The notes under the pieces were generated by a model that saw only the letters and a list, made by a program, of their open reading frames with translations, did no database searches and had not been told where the DNA came from. Shown one piece after another: positions 32,929 to 44,099 of a stretch of DNA of 64,000 bases; positions within the stretch are counted from its first letter, which is position 1, and each line of letters begins with the position of its first letter. Both the position numbers and the translations under genes were made by a program. Location: positions 120,033,373 to 120,097,372 of the forward strand of contig OY987299.1 in the NCBI GenBank assembly GCA_963920635.1. Direction: 5' to 3'. The DNA is from Pseudeuparius sepicola. Lineage: Eukaryota > Arthropoda > Insecta > Coleoptera > Anthribidae.

Positions 32929-33634
32929 CGCATCAGATCGGCACCGTCGCAATAACAAGGCCCGCCAGCTGAAAGCGATGAGTCATCCAAGAGAGGTGAG
33001 CCTAAGGCGCCAAATTCAAATTTCAAGGTGTCAACTTGGTAAATGCCAATTATTTCTTATTTGCCTGCCTAGATACAACTAAATTCGAATAAATAAAACC
33101 ATAAAACTTACTGATTTACTGACGTTTAATCACGCAAAATTGTTAGGTATAACACTCTCCAACAGTCCAAACCAAAATCCTGGAAAACTGTGTAGGAACA
33201 AAATCTCTTTTGATGGCCTTAACCCACCTTCCCCTTAAAATGGGGTCTTTATGGAGGAAAAAGCGGATACATTAGAACCGCCTCTCTAGTTTCCCTTGGA
33301 GTTGGGAACGGAACACGTCCACGGCACGATTTAAATTAGTCCGAAACTATAGACACAACCTGAAACCTATAAACTAAAATTGAACTTATCACTTTATTCT
33401 GAACCACTGCTGTTTTACCACCTTATCAATAAAACTCCACGTCCTATATTACTAAAAAACACAGTCCAACACACAACAAACGTTCTTTAAAATAGGAAAA
33501 ATCGCCAGACAAGTAAACGTAAACAACTTCAAAAAGCAACCTCCCGACCTCCCTGTGATGACGTAGTGACGTTTCGCGTCGCCAGCTGGCAGGCCTTTAT
33601 CATTGAGTCGGTGCCGATCAGATGCGCCAGTAAT
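32929..33634. mobile_element. Possible MITE with about 45-bp imperfect inverted repeats
   Basis: GCGCATCAGATCGGCACC at the left and GGTGCCGATCAGATGCGC at the right are inverted with one mismatch. Weaker similarity extends through GCCAGCTG. The interior near 33125-33540 has no ORF of note. The exact ends and target duplication were not resolved. Confidence 0.5.
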
Positions 33635-34717
33635 TCAATTATTACAGATTACGGCACCGGCGTTGGCTCTACTCATCTCGGAAAGTAGGAGGATTGTTTT
33701 TGTGAATAGTTATTTAATCGGAGTTAATTCAAGTCAGTAAAATTTTTCGAGGTATTTATAAAAAAAGTAGTCACAATTCGTCTTATTCCTACGTTAAAAT
33801 TTCGTTGAGGTGAACTATAACTTCGGTTGAATAATTATTCCCAGGAATGGTCGGATGGTGGCGGTAGCATGAGGTAGGAAGGAACAGTACCGACTGCAGC
33901 GCTCTAGCGGCTGCGGCGACTAGGCGACTCAGTCTTGTCATATCTTGAGTACAGGTGTGTGGACCGTGGCGTGTAGAATTCCGCGATTCGTTAGGCAATG
34001 AACTTGTACCTATTGAAGTCCTTTTTCCGAAATTGTACTCCGAAACATGTGCGATATCGAAACCAAAGAGGTGCGTTTATTGTTAGTTGAAAACTTTAAT
34101 TTATACCTATACATCAATAAATCAGTTTTTAATTAAATTAAATTTTGGGCTCTTTCCATTTAGAAAATATCCGAGAAAAGAGAAAACTGAATATTGAAAT
34201 TTCTCTTTTTAATTTTTTAAATGAAAACCAAAGATGCTCGATATTTCTAACTTTTGCGAGGAATTCGTTAACGCTATCGTCTTTTTGTGACGCCTGCCTA
34301 CGTGAACAAAAAAACGACACATTGAAATTATTGTTTTCTTATACAGGATAATATATTTTCTTATATTGGATTTCTGTAATTTTTAATATAAGATTGGTTT
34401 CTGTTTAAAATGATACATATTTCTAATATTTTTTACTTTTGACCGAGTAAGTGGACATTTTGACGATTGGTTTCTAAGGAACACTATGCAAATTAATTAT
34501 TACACATTCTGTTAAAAACAAAAAGAAAACGTAGAGAATCACTCATTTTCATCAGAAAATATTGTGCCCATGAGAAAAAAATGATCGTCGATTCTTCATC
34601 TCGAAAAAGGTAATGCTATTATTGAATTCTTCGTAAAAAGCTGTTCAAATAATGTTTAAGCTAGAAATGCTCAGCATCTTGGGTTTTCTTTTAAAAAAAT
34701 TAAAACGAAAATTGAAA
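33635..34717. other. Unassigned stretch
   Basis: No coding motif, repeat partner or RNA gene was recognised. The short ORFs at 33789-33998 and 34138-34351 have no known domain. Confidence 0.45.
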
Positions 34718-35089
34718 TAATAATTTTTTCTTGAAATCGGCAGTAAAGTGTCCCGAAATCCTCATTAAAAGCTCAGAAATCGGCACTGAAGTAGTCCATT
34801 ATTGTACGATTTTTTTCAATAAGTAATCCTTGGCGAGATGTAAACATCAAACGTCGGACGCGGAGCCATCGCCCGTCAAAAGTGACCAAATATTGAAAAC
34901 CCAGCCAATAAATCCCATTTAACTTTTCGTACACATTGCGAAATTGTTATCTATAGCAGCGCAATCTTTCTCTTTCAGGACGAATATTTTAGTAGGTTTG
35001 AATATCAATAATTTTGTTATGGAGGCTGCATAACAAGCAGCAGTTTGGTTTTTCTGTTCGAAGACGCCGTACGTCATTATACTTGACCT

Positions 35090-36307
35090 CGAGGCCAACG
35101 ATAAAGACAGGCCACGGCGCTAACGCATAATCGCGTAGTCACGTGACCAACTTAGTGCTATATAATGAAAGGCATTTTTGGAGATAAGTAGAAAAAACAA
35201 ATTTCGTAACAATTTGGCAAGTTTTCTTTCATCTATTACATTATTGGTTTTGTGCATCCAAGCTTTCTCTAATTGTTTTTTCAAAATTTTCAACCTGCCT
35301 CAGCTGTTTTAGGCTGAGAGTTCACTCACAATATTTTGGCACTTCTCAAAAATTGTTGGGACATCACCTTCCTTTAGCTTAGGTGATATTCTCTATAGGT
35401 ATTTTCCTCCCACAACACATTTGTCCACTTTAATTGTTTCACTTTCTTGAAAATGTGTTAGCCACACATTCTTAAGGGTTTTTTAGAAATTAAATCTCAG
35501 TTGGAATTTGACGAATCCATTTTTGGCGGAAATTATCATCCCGAGGCAAAACAAATATGTTTGTTATGGCGACACTTTCTTCCTGGCATTTTTAATATGT
35601 ATAAATATAATCTAAACAGACCCAATATTTGGTATTTAGGTTATTTTTTACGAAATAAAAATGAAAACTAACCTCAGTAGGTATACTGCAAATATTGACG
35701 AGGTCTCAGTTGTTCAGCAGCGTGAAAGACCGAATAGATAAACCGTATCGGGGCGTGGGTCGACAACGAAAATCAACGGTTACAACACTGATTTATTTCG
35801 CACAAGGTGAATCGTGAATACAATAAATACACGAACGTGGTCAACGGGAACGGCTTCCAGCCACCCGGACCGTCTGAACTCGCGGATCTCCCGTAAGCAG
35901 TTGACCCCTCTGTGAATCAGGCTCCACTGTCCAATACGGTCCATGTCCATAATAGTCCATTCCGGAATTCCGGGCTCCCTATTCTGTGGTTCGGGGGAGA
36001 ATTCCCCTTTACAGCGCTCACGCGTCGGTGCGAGCGGCACCAATACTCTTGGACGCCACGACTCCCACCCAAAGGCCATAATAATACCTGGGCGATTCCC
36101 CTCCGCCAGGACGCCCAGGACACACGCGCACTAGACACAAACTTGTTTCTAAAATATAAACTAAGACGTTTAAAAACACTTTAAACATTGAAAACTTCTC
36201 AAAACCCAAGCTGCCGCTTTCAGTTATGTGACAAATCACATGTAACGTCTGAATAAGATGGTCACGTGATTTTTGTGCGCCAGGGCCTGACTTTATAGTA
36301 GGCCTTG
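35090..36307 (-). mobile_element. E1 element copy B (THAP-bearing, P-like layout)
   Basis: The ends CGAGGCCAACGATAAAGACA and the inverse of CAAGGCCTACTATAAAGTCA match E1 copies A and C. The flanking 9-bp duplication is ACTTGACCT (35081-35089 and 36308-36316). Just inside each end is a subterminal inverted repeat around TCACGTGAC. On the minus strand a GC-rich leader (about 36170 to 35700) precedes an intron-like stretch and the THAP gene start at 35589. The copy is 1218 bp and non-autonomous. It has the most intact THAP start codon of the three copies. Confidence 0.85.
35300..35589 (-). pseudogene. THAP-domain gene 5' fragment in E1 copy B
   Basis: The minus-strand ATG at 35589 opens MPGRKCRHN, as in many insect THAP proteins (MPGRKC plus a second cysteine). 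After a frameshift comes an F-x-L-P-R-D-x-x-x-R-Q-K-W-I core, and further on a segment ending with a G-x-V-P-T-x-F word. THAP domains bind DNA through a C2CH zinc and occur in P-element transposases and derived genes. Here the domain is broken by frameshifts, and no catalytic part follows before the element ends. Confidence 0.6.
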
Positions 36308-36515
36308 ACTTGACCTAGGTAGAGAGATCGTCAAAGTCAAGCAACGCCGCGCGCAGTTGGTTCATGGACGGGTGATGCCGTATGATTATTTTCTTGCTTA
36401 ATTAAACTTTTTTTTTTCCGATTAAAAAAAATATTTGCCTCGGCCAGAGGCCTCGGCAACTAAATTCCACATGAGTCATAAAAAGTTGAACTTCAGTGCC
36501 TTGGTACATAAATAA

Positions 36516-37136
36516 CTATTTCTCAAATACCTATCTCTAAATAAGCGAAGGTTTAAATTTTGAATGTTTGCCGCAATTTATGAGATAGATGCCTGTTATG
36601 TTCTGTTTTCATTTTGCATTTATTTCGGTAATAATTTTCTATAGATTTATAGATTTTGGTTATAACTGGAATTCAAGTGAATATACCTATTCGGGCATTC
36701 CATTATACGATTATACATCAGCGAGACAATCTCTAATAATATGTCGCAGAATGATCCTATATAAAGAAGGTAAATAATTTATAATATTTATAAGAGCAAA
36801 TTCATTAAACAAATTTATTTAATTATTGTGCAATAAAATTGTTCTACAACAATTACCAATTTTCAACGACAACTATATGTTGCAATCTCGAAACAATATC
36901 TGACGGTTTATATATGAAAACCAACTTGTTACTGTCGGGCAGTTACGATCGATGGAGCATGGCGAGGAAATTTATTATTGCCTACAGCTGTGGAAAAAAG
37001 GTTCAACAGGCGGTGTTTGTAATGCTAATGGTTCAGTAAGCGCTTTGCATAATTTTCTGCAAATTGTAATAGGCAAAGTAATGGCTCGAGGTGTTGCGTT
37101 CCAGTACTTTCAATAGAGAATAGAACCTTAACTATA
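36516..37136. other. Unassigned AT-rich stretch
   Basis: Two short plus-strand ORFs (36589-36777 and 36839-37039) have no recognisable domain. No repeats were found. Confidence 0.4.
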
Positions 37137-37990
37137 TACAGGGTGTCCCAGCGGAAACGTAACAGGCTCTGCAACGGCCAGGAAAATTTTTTCTTGGAAA
37201 AATGCAAAATAGGTAAATTTTGTTTGGCAGGGGGACATCTTTTGGCATAAAATTGATAGATCTATCTGCAACCCCCTGAGCAGGTGTTGAACCCCTTCAA
37301 AAAATTTAAATGGGAAGGGGGTTCATGTCGCACACCTTTGGAAACGTCTCTCAATTCTCTATACACCTGCATCAGATTTTCGAAAATCGAACGACTTTTC
37401 AAAAAGATACACCGAGTAAAATGCAAAACATTCATTTTCAATTATTGCCTGGTATTGTTAAACAATTAAGCCGAAAGTGGTGGTCGGGGGCTGTAAGTTA
37501 TAGAAAGCATGTTCAGCAACATTACTTTGACGAAAATTTGATAAACGGGAGGAAATTGAAACTTTATTGTAATAAATGCTCAAAATGTTGCCCATTCACT
37601 TCCATGCAATAATAAAGATTTTTTTCAAAACGCTGCCGAACATTGTGCAACATTTCAGGGGTGATTTGTCGACATTCGTTTATAATACGGAGACGCAGAT
37701 CTTCTATTGTATAACAATTCCAGGCAATAATTGAAAATGATTGTTTTGCATTTTCACGCTGTATCTTTTTAAAAAGTCGATTTTCGAAAATCTGATGCAG
37801 GTGTATAGTTCTTTGTTAAATTCTTTGAAGGGGTTCAACCCCTGCTCAGGGGGTTGCAGATAGATCTATCAATTTTATGCCAAAAGATGTCCCCCTGCCA
37901 AACAAAATTGACCTATTTTTGCTTTTTTTCCAAGAAAAAATTTTCCTGGCCGTTACAGAGCCTGTTACGTTTTCGCTGGGACACCCTGTA
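37137..37990. mobile_element. Palindromic IS630/Tc-like element with transposase 3' end
   Basis: TACAGGGTGTCCCAGCG at the left and CGCTGGGACACCCTGTA at the right bound arms of more than 300 bases that match almost to the centre. The unpaired centre (about 37460-37720) holds the end of a transposase gene. The target is TA. The ORF 37310-37612 crosses the palindrome and is not a gene. Confidence 0.85.
37564..37722 (-). pseudogene. IS630-like (DUF4817-type) transposase C-terminus
   Basis: The minus strand reads IEDLRLRIINECRQITPEML, then NVRQRFEKNLYYC, then EVNGQHFEHLL and a stop at 37566-37564. This is the highly conserved C-terminal end of a large insect family of IS630/Tc-like transposases, which commonly finish in H-F-E-H-L-L. 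The DDE residues lie upstream in complete proteins and are absent here. It sits in the loop of the palindromic element, which suggests the element arose by inverted duplication around the 3' end of an autonomous parent. Confidence 0.8.
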
Positions 37991-38025
37991 TTTATAACCC
38001 ACACTAAGAACTAAGACACTGAATC

Positions 38026-38761
38026 TACAGTATGTCGACGGATAGACATCCCAAGAGGATAAATGGACCAAAAATTTCATTTTACGACAAAAAGTCATTC
38101 GTGGTAAAAAAAGTCTGCTTGTCCTTAAAATAAGATTGGCATGGAAAAGTTAACATTACTTATACTGGGTGAGCAGAAAATTGAAGAAACGTTAATTAGA
38201 ATAAGAGTAAACTACCTCTATTTGTAGAGACATTGAAAAAAGTTATAAACTGCTTAAAAAAAACTTACTCAGAATGGAAAACTGCGCACGATGACATATT
38301 TTAACGATTCTAGGCCTACTTTGCATTTTGGAAAATATTGGAGGAAACTCACAGTAGGCCCAATATTGGCAATTTTTTTTTTCATCGTACACAGTTTCCT
38401 ACTCTGAGTAACTTTCGTTTGTACAGTTTTGTCGTACTACCTACAGAAAATTATTTAATCGGAGAAAAACAAGAAAAAAATCAAAAAAAGCCTCACGCTT
38501 TCAAATTTTGCACACTTAAGTAGCCTACCACGCTGAACAAATTTTCATTATAAGTTTTTTCAATGTCTCTACAAATAGAGGTAGTTTACTCTTATGATAA
38601 TTAACGTTTCTTCAATTTTCTTCTCACCCAGTATAAGTAATGTTAACTTTTTCCATGCCAATCTCAGACTTTTTTTATCAAGAATGACTTTTTTTCCGTA
38701 AGATGAAATTTTTGGTTCATTTGTCCTCTTGGGATGTCTCTCCGTGGACATAGGTACTGTA
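38026..38761. mobile_element. Fold-back element, TACAGTATGTCGACGG ends
   Basis: The left arm from TACAGTATGTCGACGG and the right arm ending in GGTACTGTA pair through GACATCCCAAGAGGA, TAGTTTACTC and TTTTTTCAATGTCTC for about 230 bases. The loop is about 38260-38545. The ORFs are palindromic by-products. It lies 35 bp from the preceding element. Confidence 0.8.
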
Positions 38762-39440
38762 GATTGCAAGACATCTAAAACAAATAAATATGTAGCTTCA
38801 TACAAAATAAAACATTTGTAAGAATTACGAAGCGGTAAAAAACGGTGCTATCTTATCTTTATAACAATAAGGGAGCTAGCTTAACTACTTGTAATATGTA
38901 TCAATTATAAATGTTTTCTCAGTATAATGTTTACCTTATTTCAGTATCGTCGCATATCCAGCAACACGAACTGAAACTGGGAGGTAGGAGGAACTACATA
39001 TTGGTATGAAGACGCCTGTTTGTTGTCCAGGTCTACTGTTATTACCACTGTAAATTCTATCGACCAATTCCTATTCTATATTTACTACCTAGGTTCATTT
39101 TGATGATACCAGATTACAGGTATGCCGAAAATGTTCGTTCACAAGTTTCCTACTCAATAAAGCATTCCTCCTCGCTGGGCCGAACATTCCCGACATGGTT
39201 TTCCCAGGCTACCGCCGAAACGCCACCGATTCCCAGCCTTAAATCATCGATATTCGGCCGCCGGCCGAAATATATACCGACCTTCAATCCGTTTCCCATC
39301 GCATCGCGGGAAAGCGGAATAATTCAAACGATGCCCGATATAAGTTTGACGAAATATTTGCGGAAGAATGGGAATGGGGCATAGCGGAGCCGCATTTCAC
39401 ACGACAAACAAAATTATTCTGCTTATACATTGTGTGCATG
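38762..39440. other. Unassigned stretch with a small GC-rich island
   Basis: A GC-rich block (about 39160-39390) includes CGGCCGCCGGCCG and AT words such as TTAAATCATCGATATTC. The 94-codon plus-strand ORF (39100-39384) has no recognisable domain. Confidence 0.4.
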
Positions 39441-41356
39441 GTTATTTTTTACCCTTTACGAGTCGAGACAATTCATAATTTTTTTACGGGTTGACCGATT
39501 TAAATATTTTTTGAATATATTATACGTCAAAAGATCTACATTTTGACACTACCAAGAAAATAGCTTCAAACAGCAAAAAATACCCTATACAACATACATC
39601 ACGATTTCATCCTTCTCAATAAAAATACAAAAATCTAAAAAAGTCGTTTTTTCTCTTGGTGTTTTTTTTTACATTTTTTACTACACCGTATTTTTGCTAT
39701 GTTCGAAGCTATTTTGTGAACGCCCCGTATAAGCTATGACAGTTAAACTGGGTATGTGGAGTTTTCGGGTATGGCCAATACGATTGTGCTATTAATTTTG
39801 CAAAATGTAGGTACTTTTGCAGTTTTTGGGGGTCTAATTTTGATAGTAGAAGAATACTATTAGTCCGCTCACTTGGCCTGTGTAAACAAACATTTATTCC
39901 CTCCTGCCCGACGCCGCTCCCTTCGCCTTAGCTTTGATCGATATCCCGCTGAGCGGGCGATTCCGAGCGTCACATTGTTACACAGTGTCTCTCGGAACGG
40001 TGTGCTTCGTATTGTACCGGGTACGCGTAAATTATATCCAATACCGTTGCCAATTTTGAGTAGTGATGTTTTATCATGGTTCTTATTGCAGTGCGGATGG
40101 TTGTAAAAACAATTCAAAATCTATGTGTCCTTTTTCGAATTCCTAAAGACCCTGAAAGGTAAGATTTAGTTTGACGTATAATTAAGAAAAATGGCTTAGT
40201 CAATTATTTCTATAGTCATTGAAATATTTATATATTATTACATAATGCTCATATTATGCATAATATTATATCACATATTCACATATACATTGTAAGATAT
40301 GTTGAATAATATAAAGCCAACATGTCACAGGTGTGTTTCTTTCTTTGTTGTAAAGAAAAATATTGATAGTTGCAGATGTCAGCAATGGAAGAAGGCCTTA
40401 GGTTTCGTCAAAGACAATAATTGGCGAATATTGCACCTGAAGAGGCACATAAACGTATAAAAATTTGTAAGGCACATTTTAATGACCAATCATTCACTTC
40501 GTCCGGAAAAAGTTTATTAGCAACTGCTGTTCCATTAAGATTATTACCGGAAGCTTATGGTTAAAGGCACATCATTCGTATGCGTAATCTGGCAGGCAGA
40601 AATCAGTCAACAATATTTTGTGAACAAAAGTTTATGAAGGCAGTTCAGGACCATTTGGCAGTTTGACAGCACCTTCACGAGAATTTAGAAAATAAAATAT
40701 TTTCTTATCAAAATTTAATGACTTATCGCATCAGGATGGCTTAGGTTCTAGCCTACTAAAAGAATTCCGATCAGTAAAATACATATATCCGTGTGCAAAT
40801 TTTCCCCACGACTATTTGGTTTCATTATATACGCGAGTTCGTATTTATTACATACTTAAATTTGGGAATAGGGAATTAAAAACCCAAAGACAAAATAAAT
40901 CAAATCCAAAACTTACAATTTTGCAAAAGTTGTAAACTATGTAAATAATTTTGTTTGTTCCTAGGTACACACTTATGTATATTATTATTATAAAGTAAAA
41001 TACCTGCATTTTTATTATACATATTATGCCCTTATTTTTCCGCTATACTCCTATTATGCATATAATTAATATAGAGTTGCCCCCGTATAACTTGATGCAA
41101 CCAGCTTTACGGTGTTTTGGATAGTTCACCCTCGTAAATAACGGAGTGGCGAGCTGACATTAATTTACGACCGGTCGCAAAAAATCGGCGGGTTTTCGAC
41201 GACTTCAAAGTAGTGATCCGATTTATAGTATTCTCTAGACTTTGATAGTAGTAGAATAGTGATATAAGTAGAATATATTGAAAGAGAAAATTTTGGAAAT
41301 CGGTCAACCCGTAAAAAAATAATAAATTGTCTCGACCTGAAGTGAAACACACTGTA
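39441..41356. mobile_element. Possible element bounded by inverted repeats, enclosing a THAP pseudogene
   Basis: GTCGAGACAATTCATAATTT at about 39463 and the inverse of GTCGAGACAATTTATTATTT at about 41335 share similarity through ACGGGTTGACCGATTT. The right end is ACACACTGTA at 41356. The left end is degenerate. The two repeats may be the termini of one 1.9 kb element or two independent copies. Confidence 0.4.
40066..40935 (+). pseudogene. THAP-domain gene remnant with an intron
   Basis: ATG at 40066 gives MFYHGSYCSADGCKNNSKSM, with the first two zinc cysteines (C-x4-C). A frameshift then leads to LFRIPKDPER. A splice donor GAAAG|GTAAG at 40158 and an acceptor GTTGCAG|ATG at 40375 join it to CQQWKKALG. 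A further shift gives IAPEEAHKRIKICKAHFNDQ, carrying the C-x2-H half of the zinc site, then TAVPLRLLPEAYG and a stop near 40563. A later open stretch (about 40742-40935) reads SLLKEFRSVKYIYPCANFPH, then VSLYTRVRIYYILKFGNREL, and ends at TAA 40935. This resembles the C-terminal part of THAP-type proteins. Frameshifts make it a pseudogene. It is not the same THAP sequence as in E1. Confidence 0.65.
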
Positions 41357-41367
41357 TATAGATATTG

Positions 41368-41870
41368 TACAGGGTGAGTTTTTTTCGATGCCCACTATGG
41401 GTATCTTGGAAACTAGCAGAGCTAGAACAAAGGTTAAATGGGGAAAGAATTGCAGTTTTGAATGCTCAATCTAATGCCCCTTTTGGATTTTTAAAAAAGT
41501 CCACGGCTCACTAGATATTTTGAAAAAAGTGATTTTTTGCTAATTTCTTCAGATCTCTGTAGCTCCTTTATTTCTGATTATACAGAAAAACTGTAGAGAC
41601 AAAAATTGTAAATTTGTGTTTTTTTAAATGTAAATCATTGTGGCCTTATCAAACCGGCCATTGAGCTTTTCAAAGATATAATACTCGGCATAGTTATTAT
41701 AAAAAATAAAAGAGCTATGGCTAATTTTCTGATTTTTTTTTAAATTTTCACGTAGTCAGCCATAGAATATTTTCATAATTACGTTCTATTTTATAATTAG
41801 ACATTCTTAAAACTTTCTACTATTTTGTTTTTAGCTGGTAACAAAATGTAAGAAAATAAAATGGAAACAA
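41368..41870 (+). repeat. Half copy of the 62375 fold-back family
   Basis: TACAGGGTGAGTTTTTTTCG through AGCTGGTAACAAAATGTAA matches the left arm of 62375-63828 almost throughout. The inverted partner arm and the transposase remnant are missing. Confidence 0.75.
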
Positions 41871-42544
41871 TTGTGCAATGATAGCGTTATGACGTTAATA
41901 ATGACATACCCGAGGCCTACGATAAAGACATGGCGCACAAAAATCACGTGACCATCTTAGTCCGACGTTACATACATTACATTTGTCACATAACTGAAAG
42001 CGGCAACGTGGGTTTTGAGAAGTCAGTATTTTTAAACGTCTTAGTTTATATTTTAGAAACAAGTTTGTGTCTAGTGCGCAATTGTCCTGCCGGAGGTGAA
42101 CCGCCCAGGTGTTATTATGGCCTCTGGGTGGAAGCCGAGCCGTCCAGGAGTATTGGTGCCGCTTGCGCCGACGCGTGAGCGCTTTAAGGGGATTTCCCTC
42201 CCCGGAATGGACAGTGGACTAGTGGAGCCTGAAACACAGACGGGTGAACTGCTTACGGGAGATCCGTGAGCTCAGACGGTCCGGGTGGCTGGAAGCCGTT
42301 CCCGATGACCACGTTCGGGTTTGTGTATTTTGTATTCACCATTCACCTTGTGCGAAATAAGTCAGTGTTGTATTCCTATTCGGCCTTTCACGCTGCCGAT
42401 CAACTGGGACCTCGTCAATATTTACAGAATACTTAGGTGAGTTTTCATTTTTATTTCGTAAAAAATAACCTAACCTAAATCCCAAATATTGGGTCTGTTT
42501 ATATTATATTATTTATAGATATTACAAATGTCACCATAACAACA

Positions 42545-42822
42545 TTTGCTTTGCCTCGGGATGAAAATTTGCGCCAAAAATGGATTCGTCAAATTCCAAC
42601 TGAGATTTAATTTCTAAAAAAACCCTTAAGTATGTGTGGCTAACACATTTTCAAGAAAGTGAAATAATTAAAGTGGACAAATGTGTTGTGGGAGGAAAAT
42701 ACCTATAGAGAATATCACCTAAGCTAAAGGAAGGTGCTGTCCCAACAACTTTTGAGAATGTGCCAAAATATTTGAGTGCAGTGTCGTTTAACTCTCAGCC
42801 TAAAACAGCTGAGGCAGGTTGA
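42545..42822 (+). pseudogene. THAP-domain gene fragment in E1 copy A
   Basis: From 42545 the frame reads FALPRDENLRQKWIRQIP, the core of a THAP domain. After a stop and shift it continues WLTHFQESEIIKVDKCVVGG and RISPKLKEGAVPTTFENVP followed by KYLSA, ending in TGA near 42822. The histidine and the A-V-P-T box are conserved features of THAP domains. A zinc cysteine next to the histidine appears replaced by tryptophan. No transposase catalytic part follows. Confidence 0.7.
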
Positions 42823-42949
42823 AAATTTTGAAAAAACAATTAGAGAAAGCCTGGATGCACAAAACCAATAATGTAATAGATGAAAGGAAACTCGCCAAAT
42901 TGTTACGAAATTTGTTTTTTCTACTTATCTCCAAAAATGCCTTTTATTA

Positions 42950-43592
42950 TACAGTGTGTCCCAATTTGATACTGGACACCTCAGAGCAATACGAAGGACA
43001 AGGAAAACAAATGGTCTCTATTTTTTTGTTGGTAGTCCCATGAGAGAGTATCTCATAGGCGGTGGTATTTGGATGGGGTAATTATTTCATGGCCTGCTAT
43101 GAATTTTTAAAATAGCTAATTTTCAAGAAACTCTATTAGGGATCTTTTTACGACAAAATGTGATTAAGAAAACTTGTTCAGAATGAAAAACTGAGTAGAA
43201 TTGCAAAATTTGAAAAGTCTAGACCTACTTTGATTTTTAGCTTTTTCGCCTTTTTCTTCCATTTTTTTCTTAGAAATGTGTTCTTTCTGTAGCTTTCAAG
43301 TATAAAATTTTGACGTGAAAGCTCCAGAAAGGACACTTTTCTAAGAAAAAAGTGGGAGATAAATCTAAAAATTAAAGTAGGCCTAACCTTTTGAAATTTT
43401 GCGAATCTACTTAGTTTTTCCTTCTGAACAAGTTTTCTTAATAACATTTCGTCGTAAAAAAATCCATCCAAATACAGCCTATGAGATACTTTCCCTTGGT
43501 ACTAGGAACTACTAATAAAAAAATAGAGGGCATTTGTTTTCCTTGTCCTTCATATGTTTCTGAGGTGTCCAGTATCAAATTGGGACACACTA
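42950..43592. mobile_element. Fold-back nested in E1 copy A
   Basis: TACAGTGTGTCCCAATTTG and the inverse CAAATTGGGACACACTA bound arms of roughly 250 bases (GATACTGGACACCTCAGA, AAGGACAAGGAAAACAAATG). E1 copy C reads straight through the site (TTATTATATAGGAC near 57960), which confirms insertion at a TA. Confidence 0.85.
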
Positions 43593-43649
43593 TATAGGAC
43601 TAAGTTGGTCACGTGACTACGCGAATATGCGTTGGCCTCGTGACAACCC

Positions 43650-44099
43650 TAATGAAATTTTTATTTTTATTTAATTTTTATTATGAGGTTACCTAAACAG
43701 AAAAGTTTACTCAACAACCCCACAAAATGAGTAATATTGAAAAATGTAAATACCGGATTTTAAATGTGTTTTTACACAAAGCTAGCCCATCAGAAAGGCA
43801 TTTTTTTTTTCAAATAGTGCATATTATCAAGATATTTCTAATTCTAAGTGGTCCTCATCCGTCAATAGATACTTTCTATTTTTTTTTGTAGCACACTCAT
43901 TCATAAATACTTACCATTAGGAAAGAAGTAGGTACGATGTTTTTACAACGGTGTGTTATCGGTGAGGACAGGCTGTAATTATTGTTCGGAAAATCTTAAA
44001 ACGAGGCATTTGATTGGTCTATTTTTGATCAGTGAAGTAGTCGTTGTAACAGAATAAAAGACAAAAAAAAACAAATGTAGAAATCTGCAGTGTCTTCAA
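43650..44099. other. Unassigned AT-rich stretch
   Basis: No gene, repeat partner or hairpin of note was recognised. Confidence 0.45.

Larger units (their letters stand above)
34718..36515 (-). repeat. E2 repeat family copy split by E1 copy B
   Basis: On the minus strand this copy runs from GTACCAAGGCACTGAAGTTC (about 36505) to GATTTCAAGAAAAAA (about 34722), as in 53469-54055. It is interrupted between 35081 and 36316 by E1 copy B with a 9-bp duplication, ACTTGACCT. Removing the insert gives the sequence of the uninterrupted 53469 copy at that point. Confidence 0.8.
41911..43640 (+). mobile_element. E1 element copy A, interrupted by a fold-back
   Basis: It starts CGAGGCCTACGATAAAGACA and ends GTTGGCCTCG. 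Flanking 9-mers TGACATACC (41902-41910) and TGACAACCC (43641-43649) match at 7 of 9. It contains the subterminal inverted repeat TCACGTGACCATCTTAGTCC, a GC-rich leader (about 42070-42420), a splice-donor-like CTTAG|GTGAGT at about 42437, an acceptor-like TTTATAG near 42520, and the THAP fragment. The segment 42950-43592 is a separate nested element. Confidence 0.85.

Noticed and set aside
33125..33540. Possible LTR, because of TGTTAGGTATAACAC and later GC-balanced sequence
   Set aside because: No matching CA end, second copy or short target duplication was found. The inverted repeats around it point to a MITE.
41930..42420. Idea that the E1 leader is a solo LTR (TGTCACATAAC start, AATAAATCAGTG word)
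   Set aside because: The same leader is found in all three E1 copies at the same place between the same TIRs, so it is part of E1. No independent short duplication surrounds it.
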